Origin: Bacillota bacterium
GTDB taxonomy: Bacteria; Bacillota; Clostridia; Lachnospirales; Lachnospiraceae
Direction of reading: 5' to 3'
Length of the DNA: 7,079 nucleotides
Assembly (NCBI GenBank): GCA_023398615.1
Contig: JAEWSD010000114.1
Location: 1-7,079, forward strand
Shown: one piece after another, positions 1 through 6,890 of the stretch
How the letters are laid out: the number at the start of each line of letters is the position of its first letter
Position numbering within the stretch: the stretch's first letter is position 1
Program-made: the position numbers and the translations under genes
Notes under the pieces: model-generated
Database searches by the model: none
Seen by the model: only the letters and a program-made list of their open reading frames with translations
What the model was told of the DNA's origin: nothing

Positions 1-1
1 A

Positions 2-508
2 CGGGACCTGAAAAAGCATACGGATACGCTGGATGTCATAATTAATGCGGCAGGTATTCTGCCCCCCAACAGCGCTAAGGTAATCGAAGACTTTGATATC
101 GATCAGGCACTTAAGGTGTTTGATATCAACACGCTGGGGCCGTTACGTATTACGAAAGCATTATTGGACTTTGTTGAAAAAAGTGAAGACAAACTCATTA
201 TTAACATATCTTCCGAGGCGGGTTCTCTGACTGCGCACAATCCCAATTATATCAACCGCTATGACTACTGCATGTCCAAGGCAGGTGTCAACATGCAGAC
301 TGTATTGCTCCAGAGGTATCTTAAGCCCCGGAATATCAAAATGCTGGCAATTCATCCGGGCTGGATGAAGACCGGCATGGGCGGTGCAAACGCAACCGTG
401 GAGCCTATCGAGTCGGCAAGAGGTATCTATAACGTCGGCAAACAGTATACCGGCCGTACCGATGCCGGCATTTTCTTTGACTATGACGGTAAACCAAGAA
501 CCCTTTGA
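2..508 (+). CDS. SDR-family NAD(P)-dependent oxidoreductase, 5'-truncated (CsgA/C-factor-like)
   Basis: This is the last 168 codons of a short-chain dehydrogenase/reductase; the start and the N-terminal nucleotide-binding glycine motif lie left of the window. Visible family marks, numbered from the first full codon, are NAAG at 15-18 (the NNAG-like motif after beta-4), the conserved Asn in DINTLG (N43), a serine pair in NISSEAG (S70/S71), and the catalytic YxxxK as Y89-C-M-S-K93. The following HPGWMKTGMGG is the cofactor-side PG motif and resembles the C-factor (CsgA-like) branch of classical SDRs. The frame stays open to the window edge, so a V (gtg) at 116 is an internal residue and not the start. 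The substrate cannot be read from the sequence. It lies 55 nt upstream of the arabinofuranosidase gene on the same strand and is probably in the same operon, which makes a sugar or sugar-derived carbonyl a reasonable guess. Fold assignment is firm; role is inferred. Confidence 0.9.
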   Translation, partial: RDLKKHTDTLDVIINAAGILPPNSAKVIEDFDIDQALKVFDINTLGPLRITKALLDFVEKSEDKLIINISSEAGSLTAHNPNYINRYDYCMSKAGVNMQTVLLQRYLKPRNIKMLAIHPGWMKTGMGGANATVEPIESARGIYNVGKQYTGRTDAGIFFDYDGKPRTL

Positions 509-563
509 TTATTGAAATAAGAGAAAGGAACGCCGCATGCGGTAACATGCAAGGGGTATAAAA

Positions 564-2099
564 ATGAATACAAATAAAGCAAAACTAAGACTAGACAAGG
601 ATTTTATTATCTCGGAGGTAGATGATAAGTGCTTTGGATCCTTTGTGGAGCCGTTAGGCAGATGCATCTATCACGGTCTTTATGAGCCCGGACATCCGCT
701 TGCAGATGAGACCGGTTTCAGAACGGATGTCCTGGAGAAAACAAGAGATTTGAACCTGAAAATTAACCGTTTTCCGGGTGGTAATTATGTATCGACCTAC
801 CGTTGGGAGGACAGCATCGGGCCAAAGGATAAAAGGCCGTTTAGAGCTGACCCGGCCTGGTTTTCCATTGAACCGAACCAGTTCGGCATTAACGAATTTG
901 TTGATTGGTCGGAACGGAATCATTCTGAGATTATGATGACCTTAAATCTTGCCACACGGGGTGTTCTTGAAGCTATGGATTGCGTGGAGTACTGCAATTT
1001 TCCAAAAGGAACCTATTGGAGCGATCTAAGAATCAGCCACGGTTACCGCAAGCCCCACGGTATTAAATACTGGTGCCTGACCAATGAGATTGACGGACGC
1101 TGGCAGATCGGGCAGAAGCCGGCACGGGAATACGGACTGCTTGCCCGTGAGACCGCCAAGGCAATCCGCCTGCTGGACCCGCAGATCAGGACGGTGATTT
1201 GCGGAAGCTCGTCGCCGACGCTGGCTACGTTTCCTGCCTTTGATGCGGAAGCATTGGAAATCGCTTATGAATATACGGATTATATCTCCATACATAACTA
1301 CCTCTCCGACACGGAGCATGATATGCGCAATTTCCTTGCAAAGCCTCTGATAACGGAAAAGTTTCTGAAAGAAGCAGGGTCGGTTTTGGATTATGTACAG
1401 GCAAAGGTAAGGAGCCCGAAGAAGGTATACCTTTCCTTTGATGAATTTAATACCTGGCACGGAGTGTTCGGAAAGGAACGTTATGAGGCGGAACGGTGGC
1501 AGTACGCTCCCAAGCTGCTGGAAGACCAGTTTAATATGGGCGATGCATTGACTTTGGGAGGTATGCTTTTATCCGTTTTGCGAAACAGCGATAAAGTGAA
1601 GATTGCCTGCATGTCGGAAATGGTAAACTGCATATCCCATATCCGGACGGAGAACATGGGAGGCTGCTGGGTTCTTCCGCCGTATTATACCTATAAGACC
1701 TTTTCGGAGTACGGCCGGGGAAAATCACTGGTGCCGCTTATACTTGAGACACCAAAGTATGATACGATAGATTTTACGGACGTACCTGTCCTGGATGCCG
1801 CTGCGACGGTTCAAAAGGATCGGCTTTGCGTCTTTGCAATTAACAGAAGCATGGAAGATTCCCTGATACTTGAGATAGAGGCAGGCGGGTTCTCGGATTA
1901 TGAGGTGGACAAGCACGTTGTCCTGACTGCCCGCAGTGCATTTGAAACGAATACAAAGGATGACCCGGACCATGTTATCCCGCAATGCCAGAACGGCGAT
2001 ACGAAGGAAGGGGAAACAATCCTTACCAGGCTATGTCCGTTATCCTGGAATGTAATCATATTAAAGCGAAAGGCATGTGAAAGTCATGAAACAAATTAG
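564..2099 (+). CDS. GH51 alpha-L-arabinofuranosidase, intracellular
   Basis: The 511-residue protein has the normal length of bacterial GH51 exo-acting arabinofuranosidases, which remove terminal alpha-L-arabinofuranosyl groups from arabinan, arabinoxylan or their oligomers with retention. A TIM barrel covers roughly residues 20-380 and a C-terminal beta domain, ending in LSWNVIIL, covers the rest. The acid/base is E175 in CLTNEIDG and the nucleophile is E294 in LSFDEFNTWHG. E29, R69, N74, N174, Y246 and W298 also sit at the numbers I recall for the Geobacillus stearothermophilus enzyme. Two family motifs are altered: the usual GNE is TNE (T173), and the usual AQxVN is SEMVN (E352 where Gln is expected). 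There is no signal peptide or transmembrane segment, so it is cytoplasmic. The start is supported by AAGGGG at 551-556, seven nt before the ATG. Its 3' end overlaps the next gene. The family is certain; the exact pentoside preference is less so because of the altered motifs. Confidence 0.94.
   Translation: MNTNKAKLRLDKDFIISEVDDKCFGSFVEPLGRCIYHGLYEPGHPLADETGFRTDVLEKTRDLNLKINRFPGGNYVSTYRWEDSIGPKDKRPFRADPAWFSIEPNQFGINEFVDWSERNHSEIMMTLNLATRGVLEAMDCVEYCNFPKGTYWSDLRISHGYRKPHGIKYWCLTNEIDGRWQIGQKPAREYGLLARETAKAIRLLDPQIRTVICGSSSPTLATFPAFDAEALEIAYEYTDYISIHNYLSDTEHDMRNFLAKPLITEKFLKEAGSVLDYVQAKVRSPKKVYLSFDEFNTWHGVFGKERYEAERWQYAPKLLEDQFNMGDALTLGGMLLSVLRNSDKVKIACMSEMVNCISHIRTENMGGCWVLPPYYTYKTFSEYGRGKSLVPLILETPKYDTIDFTDVPVLDAAATVQKDRLCVFAINRSMEDSLILEIEAGGFSDYEVDKHVVLTARSAFETNTKDDPDHVIPQCQNGDTKEGETILTRLCPLSWNVIILKRKACESHETN
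2069..2073 (+). promoter_or_regulatory. Ribosome binding site inside GH51 gene deciding the Gfo/Idh/MocA start
   Basis: AAAGG at 2069-2073 lies 12 nt before the ATG at 2086 but only 3 nt before the alternative GTG at 2077. The GTG spacing is too short, so ATG 2086 is preferred. The site is weak and lies within the GH51 coding region, consistent with translational coupling. Confidence 0.45.
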
Positions 2100-3258
2100 A
2101 ATCGGAATTATAGGCTGCGGAGTTATATCTAATGCATACCTGAACAATATAAGCAAATATTTTCATAAGCTGAAGGTTGTCGCATGTGCCGATCTTTTTC
2201 CCGAGAAAGCAAAGGATACGGCGGCAAGATATCAGATTCCCGAGGTCTGCTCCGCAGAGGAGATACTGGCTGCAAAGGATATCGATATTATTCTGAACCT
2301 GACGATACCGGCATCACATTATGAGGTTAATAAACGGGCTTTGTCGGCCGGAAAACATGTTTACTGCGAGAAGCCTCTGGCTCTTAAGACAGAGGAAGTG
2401 GAAGAATTACAGGCACTGGCGGCAGAAAAAGGATTGCTTATCGGCTGTGCCCCGGATACGTTTTTAGGCTCCGCACTTCAGACCTGCCGTAAGCTGATCG
2501 ATGACGGCTGGATCGGAAAACCGGTGGCAGCGACGGCAAACATGATCTCTCACGGAACAGAAACCTGGCATCCGTCGCCGGATTTTTATTATAAGAAAGG
2601 TGCCGGTCCGATGATGGACATGGGACCTTATTATATTACCGCCCTTGTATCCCTGCTTGGGCCGGTAGTTTCAACGGGCTGCTTTACCTCAAAAGCATTT
2701 GAGGAGAGGATGATATACAGCAAGCCGCGTCAGGGTGAAAAAATAAAAGTGGAGGTACCGACCCAATACAGCGGAATCATGCGTTTTGAACAGGGTACGG
2801 TTGCCAATATTAACATGAGTTTTGACATATGGCTTTCCAATCTGCCAAAGCTGGAGATATATGGGACCGAGGGTACTCTGGTAGTGCCGGATCCGAACCA
2901 TTTCAGCGGAGACGTTAAGGTGATACGAAGCGAAAGCCTGATTGATGAGATAGACGGGCTTGAAAACAGCGAGGCTATGGGAAAGCTAAGCAGACCTGAA
3001 ATGTGGAATAAATTTAAAAGTATACCGCATGTGTTCCGTCAGCCCGACAGTAATATGCGGGGCCTTGGCCTGGCAGATATGGCATCGGCCATAGAACACG
3101 GAAGGATTCCCCGTGCCAATGGGGAGCTTGCGGCTCATGTAACGGAGGTGCTGTTAAGCTTTGACCCTGACGGTGACGAAGGGATACGCCATATAAGGTC
3201 GACCTGTACAAGACCTGTTCCAATGAGAGCGGGAGCTCTTGTCGGAGATTTTGAATAG
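2086..3258 (+). CDS. Gfo/Idh/MocA-family NAD(P)-dependent oxidoreductase
   Basis: This 390-residue protein is a sugar- or polyol-type dehydrogenase of the Gfo/Idh/MocA fold. The N-terminal Rossmann domain (about 1-120) opens with IRIGIIGCGVIS, a GxGxxG-type dinucleotide site at 8-13, and carries the diagnostic EKP at 95-97, with K96 the expected catalytic lysine. The C-terminal alpha/beta domain (about 125-360) contains GPMMDMGPYY; D178 is kept, but Tyr182 stands where many members have His (DxGxH). Glucose-fructose oxidoreductase also has Tyr in this region, so activity is not excluded. The ATG at 2086 is chosen over GTG 2077 because of ribosome-site spacing and because MKQIRIGIIG is the typical family N-terminus. 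It overlaps the GH51 stop by 14 nt and ends 23 nt before the GH3 start. The substrate is unknown; context suggests a pentose, a glycoside, or an oxidised derivative released by the neighbouring hydrolases. No signal peptide is seen. Confidence 0.92.
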   Translation: MKQIRIGIIGCGVISNAYLNNISKYFHKLKVVACADLFPEKAKDTAARYQIPEVCSAEEILAAKDIDIILNLTIPASHYEVNKRALSAGKHVYCEKPLALKTEEVEELQALAAEKGLLIGCAPDTFLGSALQTCRKLIDDGWIGKPVAATANMISHGTETWHPSPDFYYKKGAGPMMDMGPYYITALVSLLGPVVSTGCFTSKAFEERMIYSKPRQGEKIKVEVPTQYSGIMRFEQGTVANINMSFDIWLSNLPKLEIYGTEGTLVVPDPNHFSGDVKVIRSESLIDEIDGLENSEAMGKLSRPEMWNKFKSIPHVFRQPDSNMRGLGLADMASAIEHGRIPRANGELAAHVTEVLLSFDPDGDEGIRHIRSTCTRPVPMRAGALVGDFE

Positions 3259-3281
3259 ATGAAGTGAAGTAGGAGGAATTT

Positions 3282-5393
3282 ATGAACCACCGGAAGAAAG
3301 CGGCTGAATTAGTCGCTCAAATGACAATAGAAGAAGTTGCATCACAATTACTGTATAATTCGCCGGGAATCACAAGACTTGGAATACCCGCATATAACTG
3401 GTGGAGTGAAGCGCTCCACGGGGTTGCGCGGGCTGGTATCGCCACGGTATTCCCCCAGGCTATCGGACTTGCCGCAATGTTTGACGAGGAATTCTTAACG
3501 AGGATAGCGGATGCAATTGCAACAGAAGGCCGTGCCAAATATAATATGTGTGTTCAAAATGAGGACAGGGATATCTATAAGGGAATTAATTTCTGGTCTC
3601 CGAATATTAATATTTTCCGTGATCCCAGGTGGGGAAGAGGACATGAAACCTATGGCGAGGATCCTTATCTGACGTCCCGTTTGGGCGTTGCCTACATAAA
3701 CGGATTGCAGCAAAAGGACGGGCCATATATGAAGGGTGCGGCCTGTGCGAAGCATTTTGCGGCGTATTCCGGCCCGGAGGATTTAAGGCATAGCTTTAAT
3801 GCCGAGGTTTCCAAAAAGGATCTGGAGGAAACCTACCTGCCTGCCTTTGAAGCGGCAGTGAAGGAAGCCAAGGTGGAAGTAGTAATGGGCGCCTACAACC
3901 GTATCAACGGGGAACCGTGCTGCGGCAGTGAAACCCTTTTAAAGGATATCCTCAGGGGCAAATGGGAATTTGACGGCCATGTTACGTCGGACTGTCTGGC
4001 AATAGAGGATTTTGAAGAGAACCATAAGGTGACAAAGTCTCCGGAGGAATCCGTTGCGTTAGCATTAACCAATGGCTGTGATTTGAACTGCGGCAATATT
4101 TACAATAATCTGATGAGCACCCTGAAAGAGGGGCTGATAACGGAGGAGCAGATGCGGGAAGCCGCAACAAGACTGTTTACCACCAGGTACCGCCTGGGTA
4201 TGTTCGATGAGAAATGTTCCTTTAACCGAATACCTTATGAAAGCAATGACTGCGGGGAACACCGCGAGCTCAACCTGGAGGCGGGAGTTAAGTCAATCGT
4301 CATGCTAAAGAATGACGGAATCCTGCCGTTATCAAAGGATAAACTGAAAACGGTCGGAGTGATCGGGCCGACAGCCAACATTAAATCAGTTCTTGAAGGA
4401 AACTATTGCGGAATCGCGTCACGCTATATTACCAATATTGAGGGTATCTACAAGGCGGTCGAAGAGGAGGATATAAGAATCCTTTGTGCGGAAGGATGCC
4501 ATATCATAAAGGACAGAGTGGAGGCACTGGCTAAAGAAAACGACCGTATCAGTGAAGCGCTGACAGTTGCAAGGCTGAGCGACGTGGTTATTCTTTGCCT
4601 CGGACTGGATTCTTCCCTGGAAGGGGAGCAGCAGGATACCGGAAACCGTGTGGCAGGCGGGGACAAGTCGTCTTTGGAATTACCCAAATCGCAAAGAGTG
4701 CTTTTGGATGCGGTTTCCGCTGTGGGCAAACCGGTAATACTCGTGCTTAATACCGGAAGCCCGATGGATTTAAGGCAGGCGGACGGCAAGTGCAACGCAA
4801 TATTGCAGTGCTGGTACAGCGGTGCCAGAGGCGGCGAAGCACTGGCAAAGATTTTGTTCGGAGAGTGTTCCCCAACAGCGAAACTGCCGGTCACCTTTTA
4901 CGGAGGCGATGAGGATCTGCCGGATATCACGGATTATAGCATGCAAAACAGAACCTACCGTTATTTCAGGAAGTCTTCTTTGTATCCGTTCGGCTATGGT
5001 TTAACCTATACGGATTTTATCTTTTCAGAGCTGCACCTGGAGCAGGAGGAATTACGGAAAGGGGAGAATTTAAAGGGGAGCATTCAGGTAAGCAATACCG
5101 GAGATTACTCCTGTGACGCAATTCTCCAGATATATATCCGGTATGAAGGAGTCAGGGAGAACCAGCCGAATCACAGCCTGTGCTTTTTCAAAAGGGTGCC
5201 GGTCGGCAGCCATAGCAGCAAAAAGGTAGCTTTTGAGATAAACGCACATGAATTTACGATTGTGGATAATGAGGGAGAGCGTATATCGCCTGCGGGACGG
5301 TTTAACCTATTTGCCGGTGACATGCAGCCCGATTCCAGAAGCGAGGAGCTGACCGGGAAAACATGTATCTCGGCCGGTGTAACCGTTATATAA
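3282..5393 (+). CDS. GH3 glycoside hydrolase, beta-xylosidase / alpha-L-arabinofuranosidase type
   Basis: The 703-residue protein matches the usual size of clostridial GH3 xylosidase-type enzymes, which release terminal sugars from short glycosides. The (beta/alpha)8 domain spans about 1-305. It includes YNWWSEALHGVAR (38-50), a signature of the beta-xylosidase group rather than beta-glucosidases, then DPRWGRGHETYGEDP (114-128), the substrate-binding KH at 157-158, and nucleophile D237 in VTSDC. The alpha/beta sandwich spans about 335-545; E449 in LEGEQQD fits the acid/base position. A fibronectin-III-like domain covers about 610-680. There is no signal peptide, so it should be cytoplasmic. 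The start is set by AGGAGG at 3271-3276, five nt before the ATG, the best ribosome site in the window. It probably acts with the GH51 enzyme on imported arabinoxylan-type oligomers. The sequence cannot separate beta-xylosidase from alpha-arabinofuranosidase or dual activity, as this GH3 group contains each. Confidence 0.94.
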   Translation: MNHRKKAAELVAQMTIEEVASQLLYNSPGITRLGIPAYNWWSEALHGVARAGIATVFPQAIGLAAMFDEEFLTRIADAIATEGRAKYNMCVQNEDRDIYKGINFWSPNINIFRDPRWGRGHETYGEDPYLTSRLGVAYINGLQQKDGPYMKGAACAKHFAAYSGPEDLRHSFNAEVSKKDLEETYLPAFEAAVKEAKVEVVMGAYNRINGEPCCGSETLLKDILRGKWEFDGHVTSDCLAIEDFEENHKVTKSPEESVALALTNGCDLNCGNIYNNLMSTLKEGLITEEQMREAATRLFTTRYRLGMFDEKCSFNRIPYESNDCGEHRELNLEAGVKSIVMLKNDGILPLSKDKLKTVGVIGPTANIKSVLEGNYCGIASRYITNIEGIYKAVEEEDIRILCAEGCHIIKDRVEALAKENDRISEALTVARLSDVVILCLGLDSSLEGEQQDTGNRVAGGDKSSLELPKSQRVLLDAVSAVGKPVILVLNTGSPMDLRQADGKCNAILQCWYSGARGGEALAKILFGECSPTAKLPVTFYGGDEDLPDITDYSMQNRTYRYFRKSSLYPFGYGLTYTDFIFSELHLEQEELRKGENLKGSIQVSNTGDYSCDAILQIYIRYEGVRENQPNHSLCFFKRVPVGSHSSKKVAFEINAHEFTIVDNEGERISPAGRFNLFAGDMQPDSRSEELTGKTCISAGVTVI

Positions 5394-5398
5394 AAAAT

Positions 5399-5405
5399 GA
5401 GGGGG
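5399..5405 (+). promoter_or_regulatory. Ribosome binding site for glycerate kinase
   Basis: GAGGGGG at 5399-5405 lies in the 23-nt gap after the GH3 stop and 11 nt before ATG 5417. It supports that start. The longer open frame beginning at 5363 inside the GH3 gene adds 18 residues with no family resemblance and is rejected. Confidence 0.7.
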
Positions 5406-5416
5406 ATGTTAAAGCC

Positions 5417-6571
5417 ATGAAGGTTGTAGTAGCAATTGATTCCTTCAAAGGAAGTTTATCTTCCATTGAGGCCGGAAACGCGATTAAAGAAGGCATATTA
5501 TCTGTGGACGAATCCGCACAGGTTGAGGTTCTGCCGTTAGCCGACGGCGGCGAAGGCACGGTCGATGCTTTAATCACAGGTATGAATGCCGGAGAAATCA
5601 AGATCACGGTAACCGGGCCTCTCGGAAATCCTGTGGAATGCCGTTACGGAATACTGCCGGAGACGAAAACCGCAATCATGGAGATCTCCCAGGCGGCCGG
5701 TCTTACATTGGTGGACATAAAGGAAAGGAATCCGCTTCATACGACTACCTATGGAGTGGGTGAGATGATCCTGGATGCCATTGGGCGCGGCTGCCGGGAA
5801 TTCCTTATAGGGATCGGCGGCAGTGCTACGAATGACGGTGGAATCGGTATGCTGAATGCTCTCGGCTGCCGGTTTCTGAATGGACAAATGGAGTCGCTTG
5901 AAGGCTACGGCAGAGATCTGGAGAAGATAGCATCCATAGATTTTTCCGGCCTTAATAAGGCGCTTACCGAATGCAGGTTCCGGGTTGCCTGTGATGTCAA
6001 TAACCCTCTTTGCGGTCAAAACGGCGCCTCCAGGGTGTTCGGCCCGCAAAAGGGAGCGGATGAGGCAACCATTAACAGGCTGGATGCGGGATTGATGCAT
6101 TACGCCGGACTGGTATGCAGGATATTAGAGAAAGATACCAGGGATATGGCAGGCACAGGGGCGGCCGGTGGGCTTGGGTATTCCTTTTTAACCATATTGA
6201 ATGCATCCCTGGAACCGGGAGTTGATATTGTGATCGATACCGTTCGGCTGGAGGACAGTATCAGAGATGCGGACCTGGTCATTACCGGGGAAGGCAGACT
6301 GGATTCCCAGACGGTTCGGGGAAAAGCACCGGTAGGAGTAGCAAAACTGGCAAAAAGGTACGGCGTTACGGTAATAGCGCTCAGCGGATGTACCACAGAA
6401 GACGCGGCAGTTTGCAATGAAAACGGCATTGATGCCTTTTTCCCCATTTTACAGAAGCCGATGACCGTTCAGGAAGCAATGGAAACAGAGACATCCAGGA
6501 AGAACATCAAGCGTACGGCTGCCCAAATCATCCGGTTGATTAAAACAGTAAAAGAAGTTCCCGTTTTTTAA
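5417..6571 (+). CDS. Glycerate kinase, GarK/GlxK family
   Basis: The 384-residue protein is a full-length member of the type-1 glycerate kinase family, which phosphorylates D-glycerate with ATP, usually to 2-phosphoglycerate for entry into lower glycolysis. Family blocks appear in order: the N-terminal MKVVVAIDSFKGSLSS (1-16), LPLADGGEGT (39-48), the glycine-rich GIGGSATNDGG (132-142), GTGAAGGLGY (247-256) and ITGEGRLDSQT (289-299) followed by GKAPVGVAK. I see no missing core block. The chosen ATG gives exactly the canonical N-terminus. It is the last gene of the operon, 23 nt after the GH3 gene and 54 nt before a strong terminator stem. Its presence beside pentosidases and two oxidoreductases is unusual: ordinary arabinose or xylose use through pentulose phosphate does not make glycerate. 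It may therefore serve an oxidative branch, though a general housekeeping role is possible. Family assignment is firm, while the link to the neighbours is inference. Confidence 0.95.
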   Translation: MKVVVAIDSFKGSLSSIEAGNAIKEGILSVDESAQVEVLPLADGGEGTVDALITGMNAGEIKITVTGPLGNPVECRYGILPETKTAIMEISQAAGLTLVDIKERNPLHTTTYGVGEMILDAIGRGCREFLIGIGGSATNDGGIGMLNALGCRFLNGQMESLEGYGRDLEKIASIDFSGLNKALTECRFRVACDVNNPLCGQNGASRVFGPQKGADEATINRLDAGLMHYAGLVCRILEKDTRDMAGTGAAGGLGYSFLTILNASLEPGVDIVIDTVRLEDSIRDADLVITGEGRLDSQTVRGKAPVGVAKLAKRYGVTVIALSGCTTEDAAVCNENGIDAFFPILQKPMTVQEAMETETSRKNIKRTAAQIIRLIKTVKEVPVF

Positions 6572-6590
6572 TATGGTGCTTTAAGAAAGC

Positions 6591-6613
6591 GTCTATGATA
6601 TTCAGTCTATGAT
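6591..6613. repeat. 9-bp direct repeat GTCTATGAT, 14-nt period
   Basis: GTCTATGAT occurs at 6591-6599 and again at 6605-6613, between the glycerate kinase stop and the terminator. It is short, has no obvious function, and could be a replication-slippage remnant. Confidence 0.6.
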
Positions 6614-6625
6614 TATAAAGAAAAG

Positions 6626-6660
6626 GAAGTTGTCAATACTTTAATGACAGCTTCTTTTTT
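6626..6660 (+). terminator. Rho-independent terminator of the operon
   Basis: A 10-bp stem pairs 6626-6635 (GAAGTTGTCA) with 6645-6654 (TGACAGCTTC), with a single G-U pair, around a 9-nt loop. Six T follow at 6655-6660, with an A-run before the stem. It lies 54 nt after the glycerate kinase stop and should end the five-gene transcript. Confidence 0.85.
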
Positions 6661-6702
6661 ATTTAGCAGGAAAGTTTTTCGAACTTTCCTGCTAAATAAA
6701 AA
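6655..6702. repeat. Perfect 21-bp inverted repeat with 6-nt or smaller loop
   Basis: Arms 6661-6676 and 6682-6697 are exact reverse complements around TTTCG (6677-6681). Pairing continues outward because T at 6656-6660 matches A at 6698-6702, giving 21 bp in all. The outer arm ends are the T-tracts of two opposing terminators, so on neither strand is this hairpin itself followed by a T-run. It is thus not a classic terminator alone; it may be an RNA-stabilising stem or part of a compound bidirectional terminator. Confidence 0.85.
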
Positions 6703-6725
6703 GCACTCCGTGTGGGATACGGAGC
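6698..6725 (-). terminator. Probable Rho-independent terminator, minus strand
   Basis: On the minus strand, CTCCGT (complement of 6719-6724) pairs with ACGGAG (complement of 6706-6711) around a 7-nt loop, followed after three nt by five T (6702-6698) and more AT-rich sequence. The stem is only six perfect pairs. It would stop leftward transcription, yet no leftward gene is visible to its right in this window. Confidence 0.55.
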
Positions 6726-6782
6726 AATAAAATTTAATAATACATTTTACAGTATTTGTGAATGTTAGTTTATTTCGTGGTC

Positions 6783-6798
6783 AAATATGTTCATATTT
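6783..6798. promoter_or_regulatory. Palindrome AAATATG-TT-CATATTT, possible operator
   Basis: Arms 6783-6789 and 6792-6798 are perfect 7-bp reverse complements, 2 nt apart. GTC at 6780-6782 and GAC at 6800-6802 extend the symmetry with one bulged base. It sits 60-75 nt upstream of the -35 box at 6858. Such a dyad could bind a dimeric regulator, but the AT-rich context makes chance palindromes more likely, and no regulator family is recognised. Confidence 0.35.
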
Positions 6799-6857
6799 AG
6801 ACTATAATTTGTGCATAATTAACAAAAAACCATTATCAAGTTTATTAATATCATATC

Positions 6858-6886
6858 TTGACATATAAAAATCCCTTCTTTATAAT
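6858..6886 (+). promoter_or_regulatory. Consensus sigma-A (sigma-70-type) promoter
   Basis: TTGACA at 6858-6863 and TATAAT at 6881-6886 both match the consensus exactly and are separated by the optimal 17 nt. Transcription would start near 6892-6894 and run right through at least about 185 nt before the edge. It lies after the operon's terminator and faces away from it, so it should drive a separate unit whose coding region is out of view. Confidence 0.82.
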
Positions 6887-6890
6887 AATT

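Noticed and set aside
533..542. Perfect 10-bp palindrome CCGCATGCGG between the SDR and GH51 genes
   Set aside because: It is too short for a stable hairpin and has no T-run, so it is not a terminator. It is a weak operator candidate with no supporting second copy.
2077..2085. GTG start three codons upstream for the Gfo/Idh/MocA gene
   Set aside because: The only nearby purine-rich site is 3 nt away, too close, and the family N-terminus begins naturally at the ATG at 2086.
5363..5416. 18-residue N-terminal extension of glycerate kinase
   Set aside because: It overlaps the GH3 3' end, lacks family similarity, and ATG 5417 has a GAGGGGG site and gives the canonical MKVVVAIDSFKGSL start.
5570..6100. 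Minus-strand open frame of 176 codons within glycerate kinase
   Set aside because: It lies wholly opposite a gene with all family motifs, has no recognisable domain and is a shadow. The minus-strand frames at 1026-1460, 4448-4894 and 6100-6447 were rejected for the same reason.
6806..6827. Possible AraR-like operator (ATTTGT ... ACAAAA)
   Set aside because: The half-sites are 9 nt apart instead of the roughly 4 nt expected for the Bacillus AraR box, and the second half is imperfect.
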